Assembly: GCA_900769615.1 (NCBI GenBank)
Contig: CAAGHH010000025.1
Span: forward strand, 124,001-188,000
Direction: 5' to 3'
Length of the DNA: 64,000 nucleotides
Source: Selenomonadales bacterium
GTDB lineage: Bacteria; Bacillota; Negativicutes; Selenomonadales; Selenomonadaceae
The position numbers were made by a program, and so were the translations under genes. Position 1 is the stretch's first letter, and each line of letters opens with the position of its first letter. Under the pieces are notes generated by a model. The model saw nothing but the letters and a program-made list of their open reading frames with translations. It was not told the origin of the DNA and searched no databases. Positions 15,864 to 24,751 of the stretch are shown piece after piece.

Positions 15864-15890
15864 GAAATTACCTCACAACGTTAAACTAAC

Positions 15891-15923
15891 AAAAAAGCTT
15901 CGTGGTAACACCACGAAGCTTTA
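15891..15923 (-). terminator. Terminator of the tRNA-Gly gene
   Basis: A perfect 12-bp stem (AAAGCTTCGTGG / CCACGAAGCTTT) with a 5-base loop has its T run on the minus strand. It lies just past the tRNA 3' end and before the glucosaminidase start. Confidence 0.9.
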
Positions 15924-15933
15924 TACATTCAAA

Positions 15934-16007
15934 TGGAGCGGGCAATGGGAATCGAACCCACCTCTCTAGCTTGGGAAGCTGGCATTCTACCGATGAACTA
16001 TGCCCGC
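15934..16007 (-). tRNA. tRNA-Gly (anticodon CCC)
   Basis: The reverse complement folds as a full cloverleaf. The acceptor is GCGGGCA/TGCCCGC with an encoded CCA, the D arm is GTTC...GAAT, the anticodon loop is TTCCCAA (anticodon CCC) and the T arm is GTGGGTTCGATTCCCAT. The anticodon stem CCAGC/GCTAG has one C-A mismatch at the second pair; the rest is canonical. Confidence 0.95.
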
Positions 16008-16036
16008 AACAATTATAATTATAGCATTATAATAAT

Positions 16037-17452
16037 TTATTTGTCAATGCCCCATGCATGAATGCCAGTCGTATCAGGTAAAATATCAGGATTAAATTTT
16101 GGCTCAGCTGTGCCTTGCTTTAGCTGTTTTACATAGTCATTCAAAGCTATATTAGCATAACGGGAGAGCTTTACTATTGCGTATAGGTTAGTAAGGCACA
16201 GGCAGCCCATAAATAAGTCAGCTAAGTTCCAAACTAAAGAAAGTTCGGCCAGACTGCCAAAGGCGACCATAGCTACCACCAATAAGCGAAAAATAATAAG
16301 ATAAAGCTTGGTATTGCCCTCAAAAAAGGCGATATTGATTTCGCCATAATAGTAATTGCCGACTATGGAGCTGAAGGCAAAAAGCATAATCATAATAGCT
16401 ACGGCGATAGGTGCTAAGGCTCCAAATATGCTGGCTAATGAAGCCTGAGCCAGGGCTATACCGGTAAGACTGCCGCCAATGGTATATTGATTAGTCAGCA
16501 GGATAATAAAAGCACTGGCGGAGCAGACAATCCAAGTATCAACATAAACACCAAATGATTGAATCAGACCCTGCTTTACAGGGTGAGAAACAGTGGCAGT
16601 AGCGGCAGCATTTGGTACTGAGCCCTCACCAGCTTCATTGGAGAATAAGCCACGCTTAACACCGGTAATAATTGCCGAACCAAGCCCGCCACCAACAGCA
16701 GCTTGGGGGGAAAAGGCATCATGTATAATCAAAAACAACATAGCAGGAACTTCAGTTAGGTTTAGCAATATTATTATAAAAGCGGTAAGTATGTAAAGTG
16801 TTGCCATTATTGGTACGAGAAATTCGGTGAATTTAGCAATTCTGGTCATGCCACCGAAAATGACCAGTCCTGTTAAAATAAAAAGTATAATTGCTGTTAC
16901 AAGCGGTGCTATGCCGAAGGCGTTTTGCAATGATAAAGCGATAGTGTTGGCTTGTACCGATGAATAAATCAGTCCAAAAGTAACTGAGAGCAGGATAGCA
17001 AATAATTTTGCTATTTTAGGCTGGCGCAATGCGTTTTGGATATAGTAAGCTGGACCGCCGTGAAAGGTACCATTGTTGCGAGGCAGTTTGTAAATTTGAG
17101 CAAGGGTGCTTTCAATAAAACCGGTAGCACAGCCGATAAAAGCGATAACCCACATCCAAAATACGGCGCCTGGTCCGCCTGTAACAATAGCAATAGCGAC
17201 ACCAGCAATGTTGCCAACGCCTACACGGGAAGCAGTGCTGATGCAAAAGGCCTGAAAGGAACTAATGGCATTGTCTTCAGGGCGGTGCCCAATGCCATCG
17301 GTGAGTACACGAAGCATTTCAGGCAGCAGACGTAACTGAACCAAACGGGTTGATATGGTAAAATACAGTCCACAGCCAATTAATAGGACGATAAGAATAT
17401 AGGACCAAAGAAAAGTATTAATGTCATTAATTAATGAGTTAAATAAAGCCAT
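16037..17452 (-). CDS. Sodium:alanine/glycine symporter (AGCS family, AlsT-like)
   Basis: This is an inner-membrane amino-acid carrier coupled to sodium. The 471-residue protein has about 11 hydrophobic segments and AGCS landmarks: FCISTASRVGVGNIAGVAIA near the N-terminus, a YYIQNALR segment, and GLFSNEAGEGSVPNAAATA in the middle, which is the family signature. The start is the ATG at 17452, with GGAGG eight bases before it on the minus strand; the longer frame beginning at 17473 includes the ribosome site. It is monocistronic, between two tRNA genes. Alanine or glycine as substrate follows from the family and is not proven. Confidence 0.9.
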   Translation of the reverse strand: MALFNSLINDINTFLWSYILIVLLIGCGLYFTISTRLVQLRLLPEMLRVLTDGIGHRPEDNAISSFQAFCISTASRVGVGNIAGVAIAIVTGGPGAVFWMWVIAFIGCATGFIESTLAQIYKLPRNNGTFHGGPAYYIQNALRQPKIAKLFAILLSVTFGLIYSSVQANTIALSLQNAFGIAPLVTAIILFILTGLVIFGGMTRIAKFTEFLVPIMATLYILTAFIIILLNLTEVPAMLFLIIHDAFSPQAAVGGGLGSAIITGVKRGLFSNEAGEGSVPNAAATATVSHPVKQGLIQSFGVYVDTWIVCSASAFIILLTNQYTIGGSLTGIALAQASLASIFGALAPIAVAIMIMLFAFSSIVGNYYYGEINIAFFEGNTKLYLIIFRLLVVAMVAFGSLAELSLVWNLADLFMGCLCLTNLYAIVKLSRYANIALNDYVKQLKQGTAEPKFNPDILPDTTGIHAWGIDK

Positions 17453-17571
17453 TAATCTAACCTCCTGATGCATAGTAGATATAACATTAATATTATATTA
17501 ATGTTATATGTTTGCTGTCAAGCTGTCAATTATGTAACAAAAAGCCGTTTAAAATCAAAATCTGAGGACAC

Positions 17572-17610
17572 AAAAAAGCAGTACCTAGAACTAGCTAGAT
17601 ACTGCTTTTC
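17572..17610 (-). terminator. Terminator downstream of tRNA-Ser
   Basis: AAAAGCAGTA and TACTGCTTTT pair around a partly self-complementary middle (CTAG...CTAG), with a T run on the minus strand. It lies past the tRNA-Ser gene. Confidence 0.8.
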
Positions 17611-17617
17611 TAAAATG

Positions 17618-17663
17618 CTTTATCTTGCCATTAAATGGTGTACAGTCTAATGGTAAGATAAAG
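17618..17663. repeat. 16-bp inverted repeat
   Basis: CTTTATCTTGCCATTA and TAATGGTAAGATAAAG pair over 16 bp with one mismatch around a 14-base loop. It lies between the tRNA-Ser 3' end and its terminator, inside the trailer of the transcript. It could be a processing structure or a remnant of a small inverted-repeat element. Confidence 0.65.
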
Positions 17664-17678
17664 TGTAAAAAATCTCAA

Positions 17679-17767
17679 TGGCAGAGAGGGTGGGATTCGA
17701 ACCCACGGTGGCTATTAACCACACTTGATTTCGAGTCAAGCACCTTCGACCACTCGGACACCTCTCC
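17679..17767 (-). tRNA. tRNA-Ser (anticodon CGA)
   Basis: The reverse complement gives an 89-nt type II tRNA: acceptor GGAGAGG with encoded CCA, anticodon arm CTTGA-CTCGAAA-TCAAG (anticodon CGA), a long variable arm (GTGGTTAATAGCCAC) and T arm GTGGGTTCGAATCCCAC. The long variable arm is typical of tRNA-Ser. Confidence 0.96.
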
Positions 17768-17833
17768 ATGTTCATCAAAGAACAGAAATATTATAGCACA
17801 GCAGCTATTGTTTTGTAAAGAAAAATAAAATGA

Positions 17834-19069
17834 TTATTCAATAGAACTGGCTAATTTACGGACGGCTTTTTCGAGAATTGTTGTGCCAGTTACAATATCT
17901 TCGATAGCAGCAGTTTCTGCTGGGTTGTGACTGATACCATCCTTACAAGGAATAAATATCATGCCAGTTGGGGCGTAATTAGCCCAATGCATACTGTCGT
18001 GACCAGCACCACTTGGCATTTGCTGATATTTTATATGGTTATGTTCACAGATATCTGATAGTAACCGTACTAATTGTGGATTCATTACCGCTGGAGTTTC
18101 ATTACTGATTTCTTCAATATCAAAAGTGATACCTCGGCGAGCAGCTACATCTTCAATAGTATAATGAATTTGATCAGCTACAAATTTTTTAGCTTTGCTG
18201 GAGATGCTTCGGATATCAATACCTATATGAACTTCGCCAGGAATAACATTCATAACCCCAGGCTGTACCTCAGCTATACCTACTGTGCCAACTACTGGTG
18301 CTTCTTTGTATTCGCGGGCCTGTTCCTCAACTGCTAATATTATTTCCGCAGCTGCACAAAGCCCGTCGTGACGAAGGTGCATGGGGGTAGCACCACTGTG
18401 ATCAGCCTTGCCATGCAGATGACAGATAAAACGGGTTGGAGCAGCAATGCCGGTTACAACGCCTATCTTATCATGAGCATGTTCTAATACCTTGCCCTGC
18501 TCAATATGAACCTCGAGAAAAGCTTTTAAGGGTTTGGTATATGTGGCATTAGCAATATTTTCAGGATTTAGCTGGCGGGTTTTCAGTACATTAAATAAGG
18601 TGTTACCTTCTTTATCATGCAACATATTTAAATCGTCTAAGGAAAGCTCACCGCGCATAGCGCGGCTGCCAAGGGTCGCTGCTGAAAAGCGGCTTGATTC
18701 CTCACACATAAATAAAACTACTTCTAGCGGATGCTCAGGGATAAAATTATCTTCTTTCATACTGCGGATGGTTTCGATGGCAGCTAAAATACCAACGATA
18801 CCATCGTAGTTGCCACCATTAGGCACGCTGTCGCCATGGGAACCAAACATAATAGCTGGCAAATTTTCATCTTGGCCAGCATAGTGACCAATGACATTAC
18901 CAAAAGCATCGATGCGAATACTAAGACCAGCTGTCTGCATTAAATTAATAATATATTGACGTCCTTGCCAGTCACTATCGCTAAAGGCTAGTCTGGTTAT
19001 CCCTTGACCAGGACTGGTTATTTTACTTAAATCATCTAATTGCTTAGTTAATCTTGCTGTTGATATCAT
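17834..19069 (-). CDS. M20-family hydantoinase/carbamoylase-type amidohydrolase
   Basis: The protein belongs to the group containing N-carbamoyl-L-amino-acid hydrolase, beta-ureidopropionase and allantoate amidohydrolase (411 residues, the usual length). Metal-site motifs are visible: FGSHGDSVPNGGNYDGIVG, FMCEESSRF and the C-terminal SGAGHDSMHWA, plus LEVHIEQGKVLE in the dimerisation region. It would release an amino acid from an N-carbamoyl or similar amide. The start at 19069 has AGGAG eight bases upstream. It is divergent from the DcuC-like carrier and AbgA-like hydrolase, suggesting a shared amide-salvage theme. The exact substrate cannot be read from sequence. Confidence 0.85.
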   Translation of the reverse strand: MISTARLTKQLDDLSKITSPGQGITRLAFSDSDWQGRQYIINLMQTAGLSIRIDAFGNVIGHYAGQDENLPAIMFGSHGDSVPNGGNYDGIVGILAAIETIRSMKEDNFIPEHPLEVVLFMCEESSRFSAATLGSRAMRGELSLDDLNMLHDKEGNTLFNVLKTRQLNPENIANATYTKPLKAFLEVHIEQGKVLEHAHDKIGVVTGIAAPTRFICHLHGKADHSGATPMHLRHDGLCAAAEIILAVEEQAREYKEAPVVGTVGIAEVQPGVMNVIPGEVHIGIDIRSISSKAKKFVADQIHYTIEDVAARRGITFDIEEISNETPAVMNPQLVRLLSDICEHNHIKYQQMPSGAGHDSMHWANYAPTGMIFIPCKDGISHNPAETAAIEDIVTGTTILEKAVRKLASSIE

Positions 19070-19308
19070 AAAATTCACTCCTATGTTTAAGAAACGATAC
19101 TACCGATTTAATTGTAAGTCAAACCGCTGCAAACAGCAATATTTGTGCAAAAAATGAATAATAATGCTTAAAATATAGAAAGTTTATGAAATATGGAAAT
19201 AGTTTTACTTTTACAGCTGACGTTATTGTTATAAAATTTTATAATCAGTGTGTAAAAATTTATTTTATGATTGCTAGCGTTTATGGAAATGGGAAAGGTG
19301 GTTTTTTA

Positions 19309-20571
19309 ATGTTAGAAATTATGTATGGTATGGGAATTATAATCGTTTGTGCGGTTATATATGCCATGCTCAAGGGTTATGACGCCCGCGTAGTTTTGAT
19401 TGGAGCCGGTCTTTTAATGGCCATTATTGGTGGTGCACCAATGGCACCGCTTAATGCTTTTGCTAAAAGCATGACCAATAGCGGACTTATTCAGGCAGCT
19501 TGCTCGGTTATGGGTTTTGCTATGGCTGTTCGCTATACGCATTGTGATAAACATTTAATCAATGCTATGGCTAATGTTATTGCCAGATTTCGGTTGTTAT
19601 TGATTCCAGGAGTAGTTATTGGAACGTATTTGGTAAATATTGCGTTGCCTAGTGCCGCTGGTACGGCGGCTGCGGCTGGTGCGATTTTTATTCCGCTTTT
19701 GATGGCTTCCGGAGTAGCTGCTCCGTTAGCCGCAGCTGCTGTTAAATGTGGTACTTATGGCAGTATGCTGAATCCGGGGCTGGCACACAATCCATTTGTG
19801 GCGAAGATTGCTGGCTGTGATGTTATGGACGTTATTGCCTTCCATTACAAAGCTAATTTAGCTTCCTTGGTCGTAGCAACTATTCTTATAACTGTGATAG
19901 CACATTTCTTGAAAGAAGATAAGGGCCATGTTGCGGAGAATCTGGAGATAGATGCCAATTTTAAAATAAATTATATTTATGCACTTATGCCAATAATTCC
20001 GATTTTAATTCTTATCTTAGGTTCAACTCAGGTAGTACCTATTTTTAAGATGGGCGTGCCGCAGGCTATGATTATTGGTACGGTTTTGACGATACTGGTA
20101 ACGCGGATGAATCCAAGAGAGATTAGTGATGCATTCTTTGAAGGCATGGGAACAGCGTATGGCAAGATTATTGGTATTATAATTTCAGCTGGTGTATTTG
20201 TTTCTGGTCTTACGACCATTGGTTTGGTTAAGCTTTTCATCAATGAAATGCTTAACAATCCTGGTATTGTAAAAATTTGCGCAGCTTTTGGACCGTTCCT
20301 GCTTGGCCTTCTCACCGGCAGCGGTGATGGTGCAACGTTTGCGTTCAATGAAGCTATTACACCTTATGCGCAGCAGTTTGGTATGACAGAGGTTCAGATG
20401 GGCAGCATGGCAACATTAGGTGGAACGCTTGGTCGTACTATGTCGCCGATAGCCGGTGCTACAATAATTTGTGCTGGTATTGCTGGTATCAATCCGATGG
20501 AAATTACGAAGCGTAATGCGATTCCAATGCTCGGTGCTTTAACGGTTGGTATGATTGTTTTGTTATTCTGA
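19309..20571 (+). CDS. DcuC-family anaerobic carrier
   Basis: This is an inner-membrane transporter of about 420 residues and about 12 hydrophobic segments, related to the DcuC C4-dicarboxylate carriers. Family features include the NIALPSAAGTAAAAGAIFIP and YGSMLNPGLAHNPFVAKIAG stretches in the first half and LLTGSGDGATFAFNEAITP plus GGTLGRTMSPIAGATIICAG in the second half. The ATG at 19309 follows GGGAAAGGTGG; the frame is open further upstream (to 19186) but without a ribosome site. With the AbgA-like hydrolase 54 bases downstream, the substrate may be an acyl- or aminobenzoyl-amino acid rather than succinate; this is inference from context. Confidence 0.82.
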   Translation: MLEIMYGMGIIIVCAVIYAMLKGYDARVVLIGAGLLMAIIGGAPMAPLNAFAKSMTNSGLIQAACSVMGFAMAVRYTHCDKHLINAMANVIARFRLLLIPGVVIGTYLVNIALPSAAGTAAAAGAIFIPLLMASGVAAPLAAAAVKCGTYGSMLNPGLAHNPFVAKIAGCDVMDVIAFHYKANLASLVVATILITVIAHFLKEDKGHVAENLEIDANFKINYIYALMPIIPILILILGSTQVVPIFKMGVPQAMIIGTVLTILVTRMNPREISDAFFEGMGTAYGKIIGIIISAGVFVSGLTTIGLVKLFINEMLNNPGIVKICAAFGPFLLGLLTGSGDGATFAFNEAITPYAQQFGMTEVQMGSMATLGGTLGRTMSPIAGATIICAGIAGINPMEITKRNAIPMLGALTVGMIVLLF

Positions 20572-20575
20572 TTTT

Positions 20576-20602
20576 GGGGGCGCTAGCTTAAGCGCCCTTT
20601 TT
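20576..20602 (+). terminator. Terminator-like hairpin between carrier and hydrolase
   Basis: GGGCGCT and AGCGCCC form a stem with a 6-base loop, followed by five T residues, immediately after the carrier stop. The hydrolase gene starts only 24 bases later, so this may be a partial terminator that sets their expression ratio. Confidence 0.75.
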
Positions 20603-20625
20603 GTATAGGAAATGGGAGGATTTAT

Positions 20626-21942
20626 ATGAGTACAAATTTAAAAGAAAAAATTATCAAATTAGCTGATGAGATGCAGTCTGATATGGTAAAGTGCCGGCGT
20701 GATTTGCATCAGCATCCGGAACCAGGCTGGACGGAATTTCGCACGGCCGCTAAAGTGGCAGCTGCCCTGCAAGAGCTTGGTTATGAAGTAAGTACAGGAA
20801 AGGCAGTAATAGACGAAGCTTCAATGATGGGGACGCCGAGTGAAGACAAATTGAAAGCTGAGCAGGCAAGAGCAATTGCTGAAGGTGCGGATAAATCTTG
20901 GGTAGAAAAGATGACAGGTGGCCTTACGGGGGTTCTTGGTGTTATGCACTTTAGCGCCGATGGTCCAGTAGTTGGCATTCGTTTTGATATGGATTCTAAT
21001 GATGTGCAGGAAACGGCTGAAGCCGAGCATAAGGCTAATAAGGAAGGATTTGCTTCCTGTCATGCTGGTGCTATGCATGCTTGCGGTCATGATGGTCATA
21101 CTACAGTTGGTCTTGCTTTAGCTAAAGTATTGGCTGAACTGAAAGGTGAGCTAAAGGGAACGATAAAGTTGTGCTTCCAGCCGGCTGAAGAGGGTGTGCG
21201 CGGGGCACAGGCAATGGTAAATAGCGGCATTGTTGATGATGTTGATTATATGCTAGGCGCACATTTTGGCTTTAAGATGCGGCATACGGGAAGCGTTGCC
21301 TGTAACGTTACTGGATTTTTAGCAACTAGTAAGTATGATGCTTATTTTAAAGGCGTGCCAGCTCATGCCGGAGCTGCTCCAGAGCAAGGCAAAAATGCGT
21401 TGCTGGCAGCAGCCTGTGCAGCGTTAAATCTTCATGCCATAGCACGCCATTCGGCTGGTGCATCAAGGATAAATGTTGGTCGTCTTAATGCTGGCAGTGG
21501 CCGCAATGTAATTGGTGATAAGGCATTGCTTTCACTGGAAACTCGTGGTGCGACTAGTGAAATAAATGCTTATATGGAAAAAGAAGCTGAGCGCATTATA
21601 AAGGCAGCGGCACTTATGTATGATGTAACTGTGGCTGTAAAGAAGGTAGGCGGTGCTGCCGGCGGCAGCAATTCGCCAAAACTGGCGGCATTCCTCGAAC
21701 AAGAAGCTAATGAATTAGGGATATTTAAGGAAGTTGTTGGCGAGTGCCCGTTTGGTGCGAGTGAGGATTTCTCTTATTTTATGGAACGAGTACAGTCGCA
21801 TGGCGGTGAAGCTGCTTATATGATGATAGGTGCTGATCTAGCGGCTGGTCATCATGATTCGCATTTTGATTTTGATGAAAAGGCCTTGGGATATTCGTTA
21901 AAGATGATGGGCTGTGTAGTAACCGATTTGCTTAATAAATAA
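20626..21942 (+). CDS. M20D amidohydrolase, AbgA-like (p-aminobenzoyl-glutamate hydrolase type)
   Basis: This cytoplasmic zinc peptidase removes the amino-acid part from an N-acyl or aminobenzoyl amino acid. The 438-residue protein resembles E. coli AbgA along its length, including the N-terminal CRRDLHQHPEPGWTEFRTA. It also has the EASMMGTPSEDKL insertion that is typical of AbgA but absent from shorter HipO/AmaA enzymes, plus the metal motifs MHACGHDGHTT and FQPAEEGVRGAQAM and the AAGHHDSHFDFDE ending. In E. coli, AbgA pairs with AbgB; no AbgB is seen here, so it may act alone or on another substrate. It follows a DcuC-like carrier that takes the place of AbgT. GGGAGG precedes the ATG. Confidence 0.82.
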   Translation: MSTNLKEKIIKLADEMQSDMVKCRRDLHQHPEPGWTEFRTAAKVAAALQELGYEVSTGKAVIDEASMMGTPSEDKLKAEQARAIAEGADKSWVEKMTGGLTGVLGVMHFSADGPVVGIRFDMDSNDVQETAEAEHKANKEGFASCHAGAMHACGHDGHTTVGLALAKVLAELKGELKGTIKLCFQPAEEGVRGAQAMVNSGIVDDVDYMLGAHFGFKMRHTGSVACNVTGFLATSKYDAYFKGVPAHAGAAPEQGKNALLAAACAALNLHAIARHSAGASRINVGRLNAGSGRNVIGDKALLSLETRGATSEINAYMEKEAERIIKAAALMYDVTVAVKKVGGAAGGSNSPKLAAFLEQEANELGIFKEVVGECPFGASEDFSYFMERVQSHGGEAAYMMIGADLAAGHHDSHFDFDEKALGYSLKMMGCVVTDLLNK

Positions 21943-21955
21943 AAAAACAGCAATA

Positions 21956-21990
21956 AAAAATAGCAGGACATTTTGTCCTGCTATTTTTAA
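21956..21990. terminator. Bidirectional terminator
   Basis: A perfect 15-bp stem (AAAAATAGCAGGACA / TGTCCTGCTATTTTT) with a 3-base loop and T runs on both strands lies between the convergent hydrolase and rpmF genes. Confidence 0.95.
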
Positions 21991-21995
21991 CTGCA

Positions 21996-22175
21996 TTACT
22001 CAGCAGCTTTGATAACTTCTTTGCCATCATAGTAACCGCATTCGAGGCATACATGATGTGGCAATTTTGGCTCGTGGCACTGTGGGCAAGCTACGAAGCC
22101 AGGAGCTTCGAGTTTCCAATTAGCACGACGCTGATCACGACGAGCTTTTGACATTTTACGCTTTGGAACTGCCAT
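21996..22175 (-). CDS. rpmF: 50S ribosomal protein L32
   Basis: This is a 59-residue ribosomal protein with the L32 N-terminus MAVPKRKMSKARRDQRRANW and a zinc ribbon of the form CPQC...CLEC, meaning this is the zinc-containing C+ version. The start at 22175 has GGAGGTG about 10 bases upstream on the minus strand. In many bacteria rpmF follows yceD (DUF177) and precedes plsX; neither is here, so rpmF is a separate unit. Its 160-base upstream region contains an inverted repeat AAATCCAT/ATGGATTT (22217-22250) that could fold in the mRNA leader. Confidence 0.97.
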   Translation of the reverse strand: MAVPKRKMSKARRDQRRANWKLEAPGFVACPQCHEPKLPHHVCLECGYYDGKEVIKAAE

Positions 22176-22337
22176 GTTGATTTTCACCTCCGGAACAATC
22201 CGTATTACTGTTAGTGAAATCCATGCAATGGGTTGATGCTGAATGGATTTATTTCACAAAACTACATGTGCGTTGACACATATTACTATGATACCGTTTT
22301 TTACGAGTAAATGCAAGCAAAAATTTTGCTAAACGCA

Positions 22338-24632
22338 TTAATCATGACGGATAAAATCAGCAATAGATAGGTGTGGTTTGGCGGCTTCTTGCGGTGCAGG
22401 TTCATTTTCTATGGGAGCAGCTGGCTTATCGAGCGGCGTCAGCTTTACTTCGAGAATGTCACCATTTTTTATTGGACTAGTAAATTCTACTGATTGTCCA
22501 TTGACGAGAATGGTGAAAGTCATGCGGCTGTTAGCAGCTGGCGGCTGAAAGTTAACGGCTGCCAAAGCTTCGCTTACGGTAGTAGCCTGGCGTTCAGTTT
22601 TTTTATAAGTGATATCAGCACCATCACCTATGAGGGTGCCCGGACTAGCCGTCCGTCCGTTGACCATAAGCTCAATACTAGCTGCGGGGATAGCATATTC
22701 TTGATTATCATAGAAAATAACAATATTGGTATCTGCGTCACTGATATTTAAAATATCGCTAAGCCGTGGTTCATCATCAGCAATGTATTCAATATGATCA
22801 CCTTCGTGAATTGGCATCGAGATACTGGTCGGAGCATCATTTAAAAGTATTTCTGGGGTGCAGTTAAAGGAGGCTGCACTGCCATTTAGGGTATAATGAA
22901 TTTTGCGACCAGTCGGCGGATAACCTGCTGCTAGTAATGCTTCACCAAGGCTTTTAAATGTTCGATATTCGATAGTATCGCCATCAGCTAACAATTGCTC
23001 AGGGCTAGCTTCATTGCCATTTATGGTTATTCGCTGCTGAATATGTTTTTCACGGCCATTTATATAAATAGTATATTCAGGTTCAGCGATTACGATTTCG
23101 TTTAGCCGGACCGTTGGCGTAGTTCCATTTTGTCCAGGAATGATAGCTATATGATCGCCAGCGTGAATGACTGTATCAAGGTCGGCTTTTTCACCATTTA
23201 ATGTGATTTCAGCAAAAGTTCCAAGCGAACCGGGGAAAAATTTCTTTTCCTTGCCAATATTTATCATCAGACCTAATCCGGGATGACCGTTGTATTTACG
23301 TAAATTTATTCCTGCATTGAGAAGTGCGTCAGATATCGTAAGTTCGCGGAAATTAAATAAGCTGTATTCAGTATCGTTTACATATACGGAAAGAAAATGC
23401 AAAGTATTAAGCGAGGCTATTTTCAAAATGCCTAGCGGAGTAACGGCGTCTGGCAGGTGTAATTCTTCCGGTATATCAAGAACGCCGTCAATAGAGCCAG
23501 GTTTTCTGACGGCAACTCTATTAGCGGGCAAATTTAAGGCCTCGGCGACCAAATCACTTAAATGGGGAGTAAGCGACCCCCCGCCAACTAACATAACTGC
23601 TTGTGGTGCTTCGCCGTTAAGATCGACAATTTGCTTGGCGATAGCTTGTGCCAGTCTTTCGATATTTTCAGTTACGGGCTGTAAAATTTCTTCGGCACTT
23701 AAATCATAATCCATACCGAGAATATCCGTAAATGTTACCTGCTGACCATCGGCGGCTTGCCGTTTTATGTTTTCCGCTACGTTGAAGTCCAGCAGGAAAC
23801 GCTGACTGATAGCTTCGGTTATTTCATCACCAGCTTGCGGCACCATGCCATAAGCAATAACTGAACCATTTTTAGTGATGGCAACGTCTGAGGTGCCAGC
23901 GCCAATGTCAACTAGTACTAAATTAAGATGACGCATAGTAGGCGGAATAAGTACATTAATAGCAGCTATTGGCTCTAACGTAAGGGCTTTCATCTCAAGA
24001 CTGGAAGCCTGTAAGGCACTTTGCATTGAGTCGATTACCTGACGTGGCAGGAAAGTAGCAATGACAACAGCCTTAGCTTTTTTGCCGCGTTGACCGATTA
24101 GGCTTTTTAGCTGATTGCCATCGAGCAAATAGCGGATAGTGCTATAGCCAACGCAATAGTATAGTGTTGGGTCATCGACAGCATGAGATTTCGTGAGTGC
24201 CGCTTGGGCTGCTTGAACGCCAGCAAAATCAAGATTGCGCTGTTCTTCAGCCGTTATTACCCCATTGGTGTCCATTTCGGCTTCGGCAGTCATAGTATAA
24301 AGTGCTCGTCCGGCTGCCGCTACGGCAGCGCTTTTGATAGGGCCGGTTTTTTTTACTAATGCGGATTTTACTTCATCAATAATAGCTGCTACTTGTGGTA
24401 CATCATGAATTTGTCCATCAAGCATAGCGCGAGTTTTATGTTCACGCCTGTCAGTAGCTATTATCCGCAGGCTGCCATTAGATTCTTTTTCAGCTACAAT
24501 ACCAATGACACTGCGGGTACCAATGTCTAAGGCGAATAAACGCTCTTTACGTGGTTTTATTGTTTTAGTTTTGCTATTTTTGCGGCGACTTGATCGCTGG
24601 GTATGTGAAGTAGTATTTTTTACTATTGACAT
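22338..24632 (-). CDS. FtsA-like actin-fold ATPase with C-terminal repeated beta-rich modules
   Basis: The 764-residue protein starts with a basic tail and then an actin/Hsp70-fold domain of the FtsA/PilM type at about 32-400. ATPase motifs are visible: FALDIGTRSVIGIV (phosphate 1), VLVDIGAGTSDVAI (phosphate 2) and AVMLVGGGSLTPHLSDLV (adenosine). The rest (about 410-745) holds several modules of a recurring form, such as ITLNGEKADLDTVIHAGDHI, ITINGNEASPEQLLADGDTI and ELMVNGRTASPGTLIGDGADI, reminiscent of beta-grasp folds. There is no membrane anchor or FtsA C-terminal amphipathic helix. It is not in a dcw cluster, so it is not the canonical FtsA. A scaffold role in envelope or division processes is plausible but unproven. 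Confidence 0.72.
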   Translation of the reverse strand: MSIVKNTTSHTQRSSRRKNSKTKTIKPRKERLFALDIGTRSVIGIVAEKESNGSLRIIATDRREHKTRAMLDGQIHDVPQVAAIIDEVKSALVKKTGPIKSAAVAAAGRALYTMTAEAEMDTNGVITAEEQRNLDFAGVQAAQAALTKSHAVDDPTLYYCVGYSTIRYLLDGNQLKSLIGQRGKKAKAVVIATFLPRQVIDSMQSALQASSLEMKALTLEPIAAINVLIPPTMRHLNLVLVDIGAGTSDVAITKNGSVIAYGMVPQAGDEITEAISQRFLLDFNVAENIKRQAADGQQVTFTDILGMDYDLSAEEILQPVTENIERLAQAIAKQIVDLNGEAPQAVMLVGGGSLTPHLSDLVAEALNLPANRVAVRKPGSIDGVLDIPEELHLPDAVTPLGILKIASLNTLHFLSVYVNDTEYSLFNFRELTISDALLNAGINLRKYNGHPGLGLMINIGKEKKFFPGSLGTFAEITLNGEKADLDTVIHAGDHIAIIPGQNGTTPTVRLNEIVIAEPEYTIYINGREKHIQQRITINGNEASPEQLLADGDTIEYRTFKSLGEALLAAGYPPTGRKIHYTLNGSAASFNCTPEILLNDAPTSISMPIHEGDHIEYIADDEPRLSDILNISDADTNIVIFYDNQEYAIPAASIELMVNGRTASPGTLIGDGADITYKKTERQATTVSEALAAVNFQPPAANSRMTFTILVNGQSVEFTSPIKNGDILEVKLTPLDKPAAPIENEPAPQEAAKPHLSIADFIRHD

Positions 24633-24751
24633 AAAAAAACTCCTTGTGTTTTAGAAAATAAAAGGTTATTTGTATTATTTCGCGAATTATACAATAGAAT
24701 CCTGTTTTTGAATAAAAATCTTTCAAACGGGTAGAAACGGATGTGATTATT

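Noticed and set aside
23290..23709. Plus-strand open frame of 139 codons
   Set aside because: It is antisense to the FtsA-like gene, without ribosome site or recognisable protein features.
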